Below are positions 1-7,487 of a stretch of DNA of 57,637 bases, piece by piece (position 1 is the first letter of the stretch; each line of letters opens with the position of its first letter). The notes beneath the pieces were generated by a model. That model was not told where the DNA came from and searched no databases. It saw only the letters and a program-made list of their open reading frames with translations. The position numbers and the translations under genes were made by a program. Source of the stretch: Saccharibacillus kuerlensis DSM 22868 (lineage in GTDB: Bacteria > Bacillota > Bacilli > Paenibacillales > Paenibacillaceae); the NCBI RefSeq assembly GCF_000378145.1, contig NZ_KB899300.1, forward strand, positions 1-57,637. Direction: 5' to 3'.

Positions 1-76
1 TCAACTCCGCTCGACTTGCATGTATTAGGCATGCCGCCAGCGTTCGTCCTGAGCCAGGATCAAACTCTCCATTAAA
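1..76 (-). rRNA. rrs: 16S ribosomal RNA, 5' end only
   Basis: The reverse complement carries the universal 16S start AGAGTTTGATCCTGGCTCAG followed by GACGAACGCTGGCGGC, ATGCCTAATACATGCAAGTCG and the start of variable region V1. The mature 5' end is placed at the TTTAATGG that matches TTTATCGG in B. subtilis; this is an estimate. The gene runs off the left edge. It is the first gene of an rRNA operon transcribed leftward and is separate from the operon whose 3' end lies at the right edge. Confidence 0.97.
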
Positions 77-335
77 GTTGCGATTCCGAGGAATCGACTT
101 ATCTAGAAAGCACCATGTGCTCGTTAAAACGTGGCGGGAATTTTCATTCCCTATATTCTCTTCGCTTCAAGCTACGGTCCGAAGACTTTCACTTGTCGCG
201 GAAACTCCAAATCACTATGCCCGGCTGGGTTAAGTGTTTTTCGTTTCTAACTCACTCATTGTTCAGTTTTCAAAGAACAAACCTTGTTGTGCTTGTTTCT
301 TTTGTGCGTCACTGCATCTCAGCGGCGACTTTTAT
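77..335 (-). promoter_or_regulatory. rRNA operon leader with boxA antitermination motif
   Basis: This is the untranslated leader of the left rRNA operon. The minus strand contains TGTTCTTTGAAA (268-279), followed by ACTGAAC, the boxA-type motif common in Firmicute rrn leaders and thought to load the Nus antitermination complex. The segment nearest the 16S gene is likely half of the RNase III processing stem, whose partner would lie outside the window. No protein gene is supported here. Confidence 0.75.
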
Positions 336-365
336 ATCCTATCACAGTGGCGATCACTTCGTCAA
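336..365 (-). promoter_or_regulatory. rRNA operon promoter P2
   Basis: On the minus strand, -35 TTGACG (360-365) and -10 TAGGAT (336-341) are separated by 18 bases. It is the promoter nearer to the 16S gene. With the P1 element about 105 bases upstream it forms the tandem arrangement typical of rRNA operons. Sigma-A type by sequence. Confidence 0.75.
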
Positions 366-441
366 GCACTTTTTTGAATTTCTTTTTCAGTGCTGATTTC
401 CTGTTCGGTTGTGATGACTCTCTCTCGAAGAGCCGATTAAT

Positions 442-471
442 AATTTACCACGAACCAACCTAGCGAGTCAA
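442..471 (-). promoter_or_regulatory. rRNA operon promoter P1
   Basis: On the minus strand, -35 TTGACT (466-471) and -10 TAAATT (442-447) are separated by 18 bases. The sequence upstream is A/T rich (472-520), as expected for an UP element that boosts rRNA transcription. Confidence 0.75.
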
Positions 472-532
472 CACTTTTCTTCAAAAAACTTAAAAGCTTT
501 TTTCCGTTTCCTTTAATGGCCTTTTACACAAC

Positions 533-563
533 AAAAGCGGCTCGGAAGTCACCGGCCGCTTTT
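533..563 (-). terminator. Terminator after the small unknown gene
   Basis: The minus strand forms a 9-bp stem AAAAGCGGC / GCCGCTTTT with a 13-base loop. It ends in TTTTG rather than a long U run, so termination may be moderate. It separates the salA-side genes from the rRNA promoters. Confidence 0.65.
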
Positions 564-588
564 CCGCGCTATATAAGCCATCTTTGCA

Positions 589-816
589 TTATCGCTCTCC
601 GCTGTGACGCTTGTCCCGCACGTACTTGGATAACTCCTTAGGAGGCGCAACTCTCGCATACATTTGAAAGATTGTCTGGTATCGTTTAGAAATGGATTCA
701 CGCATACCTTTATCCAAACGCTTGTCGCTGAGATCGAACAACATCTCGTCCAGCTCCTTGCGCAGCACATATCCAAATTCTTTGCACTCCATATCGTTGA
801 ACATCATACCGAGCAT
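589..816 (-). CDS. Small conserved-looking protein of unknown function
   Basis: A 75-residue acidic and basic protein that I do not recognise. The start is the ATG (MLGMMFND) preceded by the strong ribosome site GGAGGGACTGTA; an upstream in-frame start has no such site. The sequence looks soluble and helical, with a charged middle (ECKEFGYVLRKELDEML) and a basic tail, and no signal peptide or membrane segment. It has one cysteine. It sits between the SpoIIM-like gene and the rRNA promoters and ends just before a hairpin. The good ribosome site and terminator support a real gene; the function is unknown. Confidence 0.7.
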   Translation of the reverse strand: MLGMMFNDMECKEFGYVLRKELDEMLFDLSDKRLDKGMRESISKRYQTIFQMYARVAPPKELSKYVRDKRHSGER

Positions 817-928
817 TACAGTCCCTCCTTCCTTCCGGATCGTCCTCAATGTTGATTTGCTATTTCAACTTTGATTTAACCCAAAATGAAGCAGGGATAA
901 CCTTTCGATGCGCAAAAGTTTACAAAAG

Positions 929-1549
929 TTAGCGAAGCAGGTGATAAGTAAATGTACTTTCAATAATCGCGGCTATAAAAAGGAGAATTACAATCCATAT
1001 AGCCGCATTAAGCATTTCTTTCATCCCCTGCTCCCACCGTGCTGCCAGACGATCTCTTTTACCCGCTCCGAGACTGAACAAACTGCCTATAACGAGACCG
1101 CCAAATTTCAATCCGTATCCGCATGCGATTACGATTGCAGGGAGTTCAACAATTCCGTGAGGAAGCAGCCCCAGAAAGATGAGTTCCGTTATATTTTCGC
1201 CTTGTCTATGCGCCACTTCTACTACAAACCCCAATACCATTCCGTTTAGCAGGAGAAAACCTATTGGAGCCAGGCCGAAGAATGCACCTAACAAGATCAC
1301 AGCTATCGACTTGATTGCATTATTTAAGAAGATGAAGGTAAAAAAACTCAGCTCTACATGATCGGACTGCTCCAGCGACTTGGAAACCGATTGCAATCCT
1401 TCTAATTGGGAGAGAAGCAGCTGCTGCAGATCTTCCGCTCGTACCGCACCGATTGCAATTCCCGCGATAAACAATACGGCTGCGCTCAGCATGTAACCTT
1501 TGTTGCTTCCTAATCCTTTTATGAAGTTCCAAAACGACAATATTGCCAT
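929..1549 (-). CDS. SpoIIM/DUF95-family integral membrane protein
   Basis: A 206-residue membrane protein of the SpoIIM (stage II sporulation protein M, DUF95) family. Hydrophobic segments lie at about residues 18-36, 77-112, 120-155 (two helices) and 178-198. The family signature is visible as FLNNAIKS before the second segment and HGIVELPAI in the third. True SpoIIM acts with SpoIID and SpoIIP in engulfment, but many family members have other or unknown roles, so I do not assign spoIIM itself. The ATG follows AAGGAGGGAATC. The gene begins 11 bases after the salA stop, so they are probably cotranscribed. In B. subtilis the genes after salA are gerD and kbaA; this protein resembles neither. 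Confidence 0.8.
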   Translation of the reverse strand: MAILSFWNFIKGLGSNKGYMLSAAVLFIAGIAIGAVRAEDLQQLLLSQLEGLQSVSKSLEQSDHVELSFFTFIFLNNAIKSIAVILLGAFFGLAPIGFLLLNGMVLGFVVEVAHRQGENITELIFLGLLPHGIVELPAIVIACGYGLKFGGLVIGSLFSLGAGKRDRLAARWEQGMKEMLNAAIWIVILLFIAAIIESTFTYHLLR

Positions 1550-1560
1550 GATTCCCTCCT

Positions 1561-2700
1561 TTACTCTGAACCCCCGCCTTTATTCGTCTTTTTTACGATA
1601 GCTTGCGCCACCTCATTGTACATTCCACCGGTAACCGTATCCGCTTTATAGACAGACGGCGAGAAGTCGGGTTCTGAAATGTGATTGTCCGGTACACCAA
1701 GAGGGATTTGAGCCAAAAGCTCGGTATGCAGCGTTTCGGCCAATCTGCCTCCGCCTCCACGTCCGAAAACATAGTCCCGTTCTCCGTTTTTCTCATAGTA
1801 AGCCATATTCTCGACGACTCCCAGAATCTCGTGCCCGGTTTGCAGTGCCATAGCGCCCGCTCTAGCCGCAACAAACGCTGCTGTGCCGTGTGGAGTCGTA
1901 ACGATGATCTGTTTACTCTGAGGCAGCAGCTGATGGACATCCAGCGCAATATCGCCGGTTCCTGGAGGGAGATCCAACAGCATGTAGTCAAGATCGCCCC
2001 ATTCTGTCTCTTCAAAGAACTGTCTCAACATTCGCCCTAGCAGGGGACCACGCCAGACAACAGGATTATTTTCACGAATAAAGAAGCCCATGGACATTAC
2101 CTTGACGCCAAAACGTTCAACCGGGCGCAGCAGTCCGTCAATCACTTCAGGACCTTCTTCGATCCCCATCATGTCCGGCACACTGAATCCGTAAATGTCC
2201 GCGTCAATCAGACCTACCTTTTTCCCGCGGCGGGCTAAAGCAACAGCCAGATTGACCGCTACAGTAGACTTCCCTACTCCGCCTTTGCCGCTTGCTACAG
2301 AAATGAATACGGTCGGGGAATCCTGGCTCAGCAGCGGAAGATGTTCAAGTCCCGCTGCATGCCCTTTAACCAGCACGGGATCTTCTTCGGGTTCATCTTC
2401 TTCGTCAGACCTAACTTGACTGTCTTTAATGATTGCCCGGCTGCGTTCTTTCTCCATATCTGTCGCTTCTTTGAATCGGATATGGACATTCTCGACCGCC
2501 AGCGACTGCAAAATGGAACGGATCTGCGTCTCCAGTCCTTGTCGGGTTTCTTCTTCATTATTCAGGCATACGACACTCAGTGATACCCGTCCTTCGCGAA
2601 TAACAACATCACGGATTAGCCGCAGGTCGGATAAACGCACACGATAGACCGGATCTATCACCGCTTCAAGCGCTTCCACAACTTCTTCTCTTGTTACCAT
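1561..2700 (-). CDS. salA: SalA-like Mrp/NBP35-family P-loop ATPase
   Basis: A 379-residue protein with an N-terminal DUF59/MIP18-like domain (about 1-80), an acidic linker (about 95-110) and a MinD/Mrp ATPase domain. The deviant Walker A SGKGGVGKST is at about 137-146, followed by GLIDADIYG and DLPPGTGD. Mrp/ApbC proteins carry Fe-S clusters using a CxxC pair near the C-terminus. Here the matching stretch reads ENMAYYEKNGERDYVFG and has no cysteines. That, with the location after rpsI in B. subtilis, favours SalA, the ATP-binding regulator that relieves scoC repression. The chosen ATG follows GAGAGAGGGTGAACAGC; a longer upstream frame lacks a ribosome site. Confidence 0.85.
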   Translation of the reverse strand: MVTREEVVEALEAVIDPVYRVRLSDLRLIRDVVIREGRVSLSVVCLNNEEETRQGLETQIRSILQSLAVENVHIRFKEATDMEKERSRAIIKDSQVRSDEEDEPEEDPVLVKGHAAGLEHLPLLSQDSPTVFISVASGKGGVGKSTVAVNLAVALARRGKKVGLIDADIYGFSVPDMMGIEEGPEVIDGLLRPVERFGVKVMSMGFFIRENNPVVWRGPLLGRMLRQFFEETEWGDLDYMLLDLPPGTGDIALDVHQLLPQSKQIIVTTPHGTAAFVAARAGAMALQTGHEILGVVENMAYYEKNGERDYVFGRGGGGRLAETLHTELLAQIPLGVPDNHISEPDFSPSVYKADTVTGGMYNEVAQAIVKKTNKGGGSE

Positions 2701-2716
2701 GCTGTTCACCCTCTCT

Positions 2717-2749
2717 CCCCGTATACGGGGAAATCTCATTCTTATTATA
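2717..2749 (-). promoter_or_regulatory. salA promoter -10 and downstream 14-bp palindrome
   Basis: The minus strand has a perfect -10 TATAAT (2744-2749) preceded by ATG, like an extended -10; no good -35 is seen. Just downstream of the expected start is the perfect palindrome CCCCGTATACGGGG (2717-2730), which ends next to the ribosome site. It could be a repressor operator or a 5' RNA hairpin. No known regulator is assigned. Confidence 0.5.
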
Positions 2750-2751
2750 CA

Positions 2752-2802
2752 TGAAATAAAAACACCGAACCGCTCTCCCCTTTCAGGAAAACGATCCGGT
2801 GC
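2752..2802 (-). terminator. Terminator after sat
   Basis: The minus strand forms a 10-bp stem CACCGGATCG / CGGTTCGGTG with G-T pairs, followed by TTTTTATTT. It lies downstream of sat and ends the cysH-sat transcript before salA starts. Confidence 0.85.
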
Positions 2803-2838
2803 TCCATCTTGAGTTCTATGCAAATCTACTGTCTAAGC

Positions 2839-4008
2839 TTATACCTGTTCCGCCAAACGTTCTCTCATGCCTTCGATCAGCACTTCCGCTACTTCCGGAC
2901 GTGTGAATTCAGGAGGCGGGCATTCTCCATTACGCAGCAGAGCGCGGACTTTGGTACCAGATAGAGTCAAATGTTTTTCTTTGCCGTGCGGACATGTCTT
3001 GCTTGTCGCCATATTGCCGCAGTGCGTGCAGAAGAAGCTGTGCTCGAAAAAGAGCGGGGTAATATCCAATTCTTCCGGTTGGAAGCCAGAGAAGATTTCT
3101 TGTGCTTCATATGTGCCGTAGTAGTCGCCTACACCTGCATGATCGCGTCCTACGATAAAATGTGTACATCCGTAGTTTTTGCGTACGATAGCATGGAAAA
3201 TGGCTTCTCTTGGGCCTGCATAGCGCATAGCTGCCGGGAATACGCCAAGAAACGTTCTTGCGGACGGATAATAGTTTTCGAGCAGTACCAAATAACTTCT
3301 CATTCGAATATCTGCAGGAACGTCATCCGACTTGGTCTCCCCCACAAGAGGATTTAGGAAGAGGGCATCGACTGTCTCCAAAGCGGATTTTTGAATGTAC
3401 TCATGCGCTCGGTGAACCGGATTACGGGTCTGGAAGCCAACAACGGTTTTCCAACCTTTTTCCGCAAAGAGTCTTCTTGTCTCCGAAGGATCGAAATAAA
3501 ACTCGTTAAAACGCTCGGGCTGCGGACGATTGAGCACCTTCACTTTGCCGCCAATGCGTTCAACCGGACGTTCATACAGCTTCTTGACTCCCGGATGCTC
3601 TTGATCGTCTGTTTTGAACACATTTAGAGCTTCCTTCTCGCGATCGATACTGTAGACACTCTCCACATCCAAGATTGCATATACGACTCCATCTTCTTCT
3701 CCTACAAGCGCTACTCGTTCACCTTTAAGTGAGACATCGGCACCTTCAAGGGGAAGCGTAATCGGGATGCTCCATACGGTACCATCCGCCAAACGCATAC
3801 GACTGACCACACTCTCGTAGTCCTCTTCATTCATAAATCCTGTTAGCGGAGAAAAAGCGCCTACAGCAATCAAATCAAGATCGGACAGCACCCATGCATT
3901 AATCGGAATTTGCCGAAGCGTACGGGCCTCTGCAAGCAGTTGTTCGCGTTCCTCTCCCTCAGCGAGAAGATTGATCAGAATGCCGCCGTGCGGCTTGATA
4001 GAAGTCAT
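2839..4008 (-). CDS. sat: Sulfate adenylyltransferase (ATP sulfurylase)
   Basis: A 389-residue enzyme that joins sulfate and ATP to give adenosine 5'-phosphosulfate (APS) and pyrophosphate, the first step of sulfate assimilation. The nucleotide-binding motif [11 protein letters not shown] holds the two catalytic histidines, and [12 protein letters not shown] forms the second active-site loop. A cysteine cluster near the C-terminus ([16 protein letters not shown]) is the zinc site of the single-subunit bacterial type. There is no APS kinase domain, which fits the neighbouring cysH that uses APS directly. It follows cysH by 39 bases with ribosome site AAAGGAGCGA, so the two form an operon. Confidence 0.97.
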   Translation of the reverse strand: MTSIKPHGGILINLLAEGEEREQLLAEARTLRQIPINAWVLSDLDLIAVGAFSPLTGFMNEEDYESVVSRMRLADGTVWSIPITLPLEGADVSLKGERVALVGEEDGVVYAILDVESVYSIDREKEALNVFKTDDQEHPGVKKLYERPVERIGGKVKVLNRPQPERFNEFYFDPSETRRLFAEKGWKTVVGFQTRNPVHRAHEYIQKSALETVDALFLNPLVGETKSDDVPADIRMRSYLVLLENYYPSARTFLGVFPAAMRYAGPREAIFHAIVRKNYGCTHFIVGRDHAGVGDYYGTYEAQEIFSGFQPEELDITPLFFEHSFFCTHCGNMATSKTCPHGKEKHLTLSGTKVRALLRNGECPPPEFTRPEVAEVLIEGMRERLAEQV

Positions 4009-4047
4009 ATTCGGCAGTCGCTCCTTTGTCGGGTTCTTAAGCTTCTC

Positions 4048-4740
4048 TTACTTATGCAATCCGCATTCTGTCTTGTCATTGCCCGCCCAGCGGCCAGCAC
4101 GAGGATCTTCTCCTGGCATAACCTGGCGTGTGCACTGCTCGCAGCCGATACTTGGGAAATTGCGATCATGCAGCGGGTTGTAGATTACATCGTTGTCCCG
4201 GATATATTTCCATACATCTTCGCTCGTCCAATCGGCCAACGGATTAAACTTCATCAAGCCAAACTTGTAATCGTACTCTACTTTTTTCGAATTCGCACGT
4301 GTTGGAGCCTGATCGCGACGAATTCCGGTAATCCAAGCATCGTAACGCGACAGATTTCGGGTCAACGGCTCAACTTTGCGGATATTGCAGCATAGGTTGG
4401 GATCGATAGTCCACAGCTTCGGCTCATGCTTCGCATCCTGTTCTTCCGGAGTCAGCAGCGGCGATACACGTACGAAGTCCAGGCCATAGCGATCTACCAT
4501 ACGGTCGCGAGTTTCGTAAGTTTCTTTGAAGTGAAAGTCGGTATCCAAGTAGAAAATGTCTGTATCTGGACTGATGTGCTGCAGCATATCAACAATAACT
4601 ACGTCCTCTGCTCCGAAGCTGCAGGCAAAGGTAAGGCTTGAATACTGCTGAGTAGCAAAACGGATTACTTCTTCTGCGCTTAAATGCTCCAACTCTTCGG
4701 CTTTCACACGGGCAAAGTCTTCTTTTTCCAGCAAGTTCAT
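4048..4740 (-). CDS. cysH: Adenylyl-sulfate reductase, [4Fe-4S] type
   Basis: A 230-residue enzyme of the CysH family that reduces APS to sulfite using thioredoxin. The nucleotide loop reads SFGAED. The pattern CC (in NLCCNIRKVEPL) followed by CEQC, about 80 residues later, supplies the four cysteines for a 4Fe-4S cluster; this marks APS-reducing members, while PAPS reductases lack it. The catalytic cysteine is in the tail motif ECGLH. The conserved substrate motif ITGIRRDQAPTR is present. The ATG follows GGAGGGTTTAAACA. It is the first gene of the cysH-sat operon, with its own promoter upstream. Confidence 0.96.
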   Translation of the reverse strand: MNLLEKEDFARVKAEELEHLSAEEVIRFATQQYSSLTFACSFGAEDVVIVDMLQHISPDTDIFYLDTDFHFKETYETRDRMVDRYGLDFVRVSPLLTPEEQDAKHEPKLWTIDPNLCCNIRKVEPLTRNLSRYDAWITGIRRDQAPTRANSKKVEYDYKFGLMKFNPLADWTSEDVWKYIRDNDVIYNPLHDRNFPSIGCEQCTRQVMPGEDPRAGRWAGNDKTECGLHK

Positions 4741-4889
4741 TGTTTAAACCCTCCATCTCTGAATGGCAAATTAAATAGATTGAAATCCCATACGGCAGCT
4801 GCGGAAAAGAATAGCCGGCGGGCAGGCAGTTATAAGGTCACTTGACACTTTAGCGAATTAAACCAACTATTCTAATCTGAATTATGATA
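4741..4889 (-). other. cysH 5' untranslated leader, control unknown
   Basis: About 145 bases separate the predicted start of transcription from the cysH ATG. I looked for the S-box (SAM riboswitch) core and did not find it. The segment just after the -10 is A/T rich and could hold a CymR or LysR-type operator, but no site matches well enough to name. Some short G/C-rich inverted pairs occur around 4790-4825. The remaining bases to 5023 hold the promoter and no gene. Confidence 0.4.
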
Positions 4890-4918
4890 AGTATAAAACT
4901 TTCGCCGTAAACAATCAA
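4890..4918 (-). promoter_or_regulatory. cysH-sat promoter
   Basis: On the minus strand, -35 TTGATT (4913-4918) and -10 TATACT (4890-4895) are separated by exactly 17 bases in an A/T-rich setting. It is the only good sigma-A promoter between the rpsI terminator and cysH. Confidence 0.75.
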
Positions 4919-5023
4919 TTCTTTATTTCAAAATGAGAAAAACTTTTTTTGATGTTTGCTACTTGGACAAAACTTACTTGAATGTAGTTGTAAGAAAAGC
5001 AGGATCCCCTACTGTAGATACAA

Positions 5024-5054
5024 CAAAAAAACCCAGCCACAAGGGGCTGGGTTT
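5024..5054 (-). terminator. Terminator after rpsI
   Basis: The minus strand forms AACCCAGCC / GGCTGGGTT with a short loop, followed directly by a run of T. It is a strong intrinsic terminator that closes the rplM-rpsI operon. Confidence 0.93.
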
Positions 5055-5067
5055 GTAGAAACGAATA

Positions 5068-5460
5068 TTAACGCTTCGAGAACTGTGGAGCGCGACGTGC
5101 GGCTTTGAGACCGTACTTTTTGCGTTCCTTCATACGTGGGTCACGAGTCAGGAAGCCCGCTTTTTTCAGCGAACCGCGCAGCTCAGGATCTGCTTTAAGC
5201 AGAGCGCGCGAGATACCGTGACGGATAGCGCCGGCTTGGCCCGAAGTGCCACCGCCGTGTGCCAGTACGATTACATCGTACTTGCCAATCGTTTCAGTCA
5301 GGTTCAGTGGTTGGTTGACGATCAGTTTGAGCGTCTCCAGACCGAAGTATTCGTCGATTTCACGTTTGTTGATGACGATGCGTCCTTCACCCGGTACGAG
5401 GCGAACACGTGCTACCGAATGTTTACGACGACCAGTCCCATAGTATTGTACAGTTGCCAT
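5068..5460 (-). CDS. rpsI: 30S ribosomal protein S9
   Basis: A 130-residue S9 protein. The C-terminal signature [16 protein letters not shown] is typical; this basic tail reaches the decoding centre and contacts P-site tRNA. The middle holds the family motif [19 protein letters not shown]. The ATG follows AAAAGGAGGACCCTTTC. It follows rplM by 19 bases and ends the operon. Confidence 0.98.
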   Translation of the reverse strand: MATVQYYGTGRRKHSVARVRLVPGEGRIVINKREIDEYFGLETLKLIVNQPLNLTETIGKYDVIVLAHGGGTSGQAGAIRHGISRALLKADPELRGSLKKAGFLTRDPRMKERKKYGLKAARRAPQFSKR

Positions 5461-5479
5461 GAAAGGGTCCTCCTTTTAT

Positions 5480-5917
5480 TTAGCCGCGAAGTTCGTAAAC
5501 TTCCGGTTTCTGTGCTGCATGTGGATGCTCTGCTCCGGCATACGCTTTAAGTCTAAGTTTCATTCTGTCGCCCATACGAGTTTTAGGAAGCATGCCGGCT
5601 ACAGCAAGTTCCAGAATACGTGCTGGCTTGTTTTTGATCATTTCGCCCGCGCTTGTTACTTTCAGACCGCCCGGGTGCATCGAGTGACGATAGTACTTCT
5701 TGTCCTGAAGCTTGTTGCCTGTCAGGTGGATCTTCTCTACGTTGATCACAACGACGAAGTCGCCGCCGTCAACGTGAGGAGTGAATTGTGTTTTGTGCTT
5801 GCCGCGGATGAGGGCAGCAGCTTCGCTAGCCAGACGGCCCAGCGTTTTGCCTTCGGCGTCGATGATGTGCCAGTTGCGCTCAACTTCGCTCGGCTTAGCC
5901 ATGTAGGTAGTACGCAT
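5480..5917 (-). CDS. rplM: 50S ribosomal protein L13
   Basis: A 145-residue L13 protein, an early assembly protein of the large subunit. Family landmarks are [16 protein letters not shown] near the start, [12 protein letters not shown] in the middle, and MHPGG followed later by [11 protein letters not shown]. The ATG follows AGAAGGAGGAACTTATTC. It is the first gene of the rplM-rpsI operon. The upstream leader can fold as the L13 autoregulatory element, so L13 probably represses its own synthesis. Confidence 0.98.
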   Translation of the reverse strand: MRTTYMAKPSEVERNWHIIDAEGKTLGRLASEAAALIRGKHKTQFTPHVDGGDFVVVINVEKIHLTGNKLQDKKYYRHSMHPGGLKVTSAGEMIKNKPARILELAVAGMLPKTRMGDRMKLRLKAYAGAEHPHAAQKPEVYELRG

Positions 5918-5965
5918 GAATAAGTTCCTCCTTCTAATCTTTGCATTAAATTCGTTTTTCGGTGT

Positions 5966-6013
5966 CAGAACGTTCCATGCCGCCGGGCTAAGATCCGGGG
6001 CTGCCGGAACGAT
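5966..6013 (-). promoter_or_regulatory. Candidate ribosomal L13 leader
   Basis: The minus-strand RNA contains CGTTCCGGCAGCCCCGG and then CCGGCGGCATGGAACG, which pair into a branched hairpin closed by GTTCC / GGAAC. Its place just upstream of rplM and its shape match the Firmicute L13 leader class known to bind L13. A covariance search was not possible here. Confidence 0.65.
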
Positions 6014-6063
6014 TTATGTTTGCGATCATGGATAATTAAAAGTTAAAACAGTTGGTACTGCCC

Positions 6064-6103
6064 GTTTTCTTGATTGGGGGCCGTGGGAAGCCTTCAAGAA
6101 AAC
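6064..6103 (-). promoter_or_regulatory. Second hairpin at the 5' end of the rplM transcript
   Basis: A perfect 10-bp stem (GTTTTCTTGA / TCAAGAAAAC) with a 20-base loop rich in G and C lies just after the predicted rplM transcription start. There is no U tract, so it is not a terminator. It may protect the 5' end or belong to the L13 leader fold. Confidence 0.5.
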
Positions 6104-6112
6104 ACAACTTTT

Positions 6113-6141
6113 ATTCTACATGATTATTTCGCAAACCGCAA
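6113..6141 (-). promoter_or_regulatory. rplM-rpsI promoter
   Basis: On the minus strand, -35 TTGCGG (6136-6141) and -10 TAGAAT (6113-6118) are 17 bases apart. It lies between truA and the L13 leader and would give an untranslated leader of about 190 bases. Confidence 0.65.
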
Positions 6142-6175
6142 TACATTTAAAAACAATTCCCTAAAGAACTTTCAA

Positions 6176-6961
6176 TTACTGCGGCAGAAGATCGCCATAG
6201 TCTACATTCCACAGCGCCAACCCTTTACTTACTGCTGTTGGTCCAGCTGCTGCACGGTCGCAAGCGAGCAGAATAGTCTTCATATCCTCCGGTCTTCGCT
6301 TGCCTTCTCCCACCTGAAGAAGAGTACCGGTAATAATACGGACCATATGCTGCAAAAACCCTGTTCCCGTTAGAAAGATGTGAATGAACCCCTGATCAGT
6401 CGTTCCAGGCCGGCAGGTGCTCACGTCCACTTCAATCCAGGCTTCAAGCAAAGTGCGTACATGATTGGTCTTCTGCGAATGTCTGGAAGCGAACGACGTA
6501 AAGTCGTAAGTCCCGATCAGATACTGAAGTCCTTCTCTCATGTCTTCAATGTTCAGCTGCGGTGCAGGATGATGAAACTGCATATGCCGCTGGAACACAT
6601 CCGGGAAACGGTTCGCATTGATTGTATAACGATACGTTTTACGCTTAGCTGCATGCCGGGAATTAAACTCAAGCGGAACTTCCCATGAACGGGTTAAGAC
6701 GATATCTTGAGGCAGCCGGGCATTGAGCGCCAGCGGCCAGCGATCCGCAGGAATTTGCGAAGAAGTATGGAAGTTGAACACTTGAGCATACGCATGCACA
6801 CCAGCGTCGGTCCGGCCCGAAGCAATGATCTTGGGTTTATCGCCGGTTAGAGCCAGAATGGATGCTTCCAGTTCGTCCTGGACGGTCTGCCCGATCGGCT
6901 GCGTTTGAAAACCGTTGTAATGGGTTCCGTCGTAAGCGACGGTCATGCACAGGTTGCGCAA
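6176..6961 (-). CDS. truA: tRNA pseudouridine(38-40) synthase TruA
   Basis: A 261-residue pseudouridine synthase that modifies positions 38-40 in the anticodon arm of tRNAs. The catalytic aspartate is in SGRTDAGVHA, and the N-terminal YDGTHYNGFQTQP and C-terminal GTGFLQHMVRIITGTLLQVG motifs are typical. The predicted start is a TTG (6959-6961) served by GGAAGGTGATCTC; the next ATG would remove part of the first strand. In B. subtilis three ECF transporter genes lie between rplQ and truA; here truA follows the rplQ terminator directly. No clear separate promoter was found. Confidence 0.95.
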   Translation of the reverse strand: MRNLCMTVAYDGTHYNGFQTQPIGQTVQDELEASILALTGDKPKIIASGRTDAGVHAYAQVFNFHTSSQIPADRWPLALNARLPQDIVLTRSWEVPLEFNSRHAAKRKTYRYTINANRFPDVFQRHMQFHHPAPQLNIEDMREGLQYLIGTYDFTSFASRHSQKTNHVRTLLEAWIEVDVSTCRPGTTDQGFIHIFLTGTGFLQHMVRIITGTLLQVGEGKRRPEDMKTILLACDRAAAGPTAVSKGLALWNVDYGDLLPQ

Positions 6962-6988
6962 GAGATCACCTTCCTCGTTCTTCGAGTC

Positions 6989-7036
6989 AAAAAAAAAGAA
7001 ACGGCTCTGCCGCCTTGGACAGGCGGCATACGTTTC
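6989..7036 (-). terminator. Terminator after rplQ
   Basis: The minus strand forms a long stem with GAAACG and GCCGCC on one side and GGCGGC and GTTTC on the other, then nine T. It ends the S10-spc-alpha transcript. Confidence 0.93.
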
Positions 7037-7088
7037 TCGGGAATCCAGTGGGCGGGGTCACCCCCGGCCCGAACCGTTACACCGACGA

Positions 7089-7454
7089 CTAGGCGCGGTC
7101 AACCAGTTCCAGGTAAACCATAGGTGCTGCATCGCCACGGCGAGGTCCCAGCTTCAGGATACGAGTGTATCCGCCCGGACGGTCCGCATAACGCGGTGCC
7201 AGATCAGCGAACAGTTTTTGGATTGCATCTTGCTCACCATCGATCGTTTCGCGACGAACGTATGCAGCCACTTGACGGCGTGCATGCAGATCTCCACGTT
7301 TGGAAAGGGTGATCAGTTTTTCAGCAACGGAGCGGGCTTCTTTCGCTTTCGCTTCCGTCGTTTCGATACGCTCATACAGGAACAGGTCGGTTACCAGGTC
7401 GCGAAGCAGAGCTTTGCGCGCGCTGGAGTTACGTCCCAACTTTTGGTATGCCAT
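7089..7454 (-). CDS. rplQ: 50S ribosomal protein L17
   Basis: A 121-residue L17 protein. The N-terminus [20 protein letters not shown] and the C-terminal [21 protein letters not shown] are typical of the family. L17 lies near the peptide exit site. The length is normal for Bacillales. The ATG follows GAAGGAGGGAAAACA. It is the last gene of the alpha operon, after rpoA. Confidence 0.98.
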   Translation of the reverse strand: MAYQKLGRNSSARKALLRDLVTDLFLYERIETTEAKAKEARSVAEKLITLSKRGDLHARRQVAAYVRRETIDGEQDAIQKLFADLAPRYADRPGGYTRILKLGPRRGDAAPMVYLELVDRA

Positions 7455-7487
7455 TGTTTTCCCTCCTTCACATAATGCTCTTCGTTC

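Noticed and set aside
115-396. A 93-codon plus-strand frame in the rRNA leader
   Set aside because: It runs through boxA and both halves of the rRNA leader, has no ribosome site and no family resemblance.
4741-4889. A SAM riboswitch (S-box) before cysH
   Set aside because: B. subtilis cysH is linked with methionine and cysteine control, but the S-box core sequence and kink-turn could not be found here.
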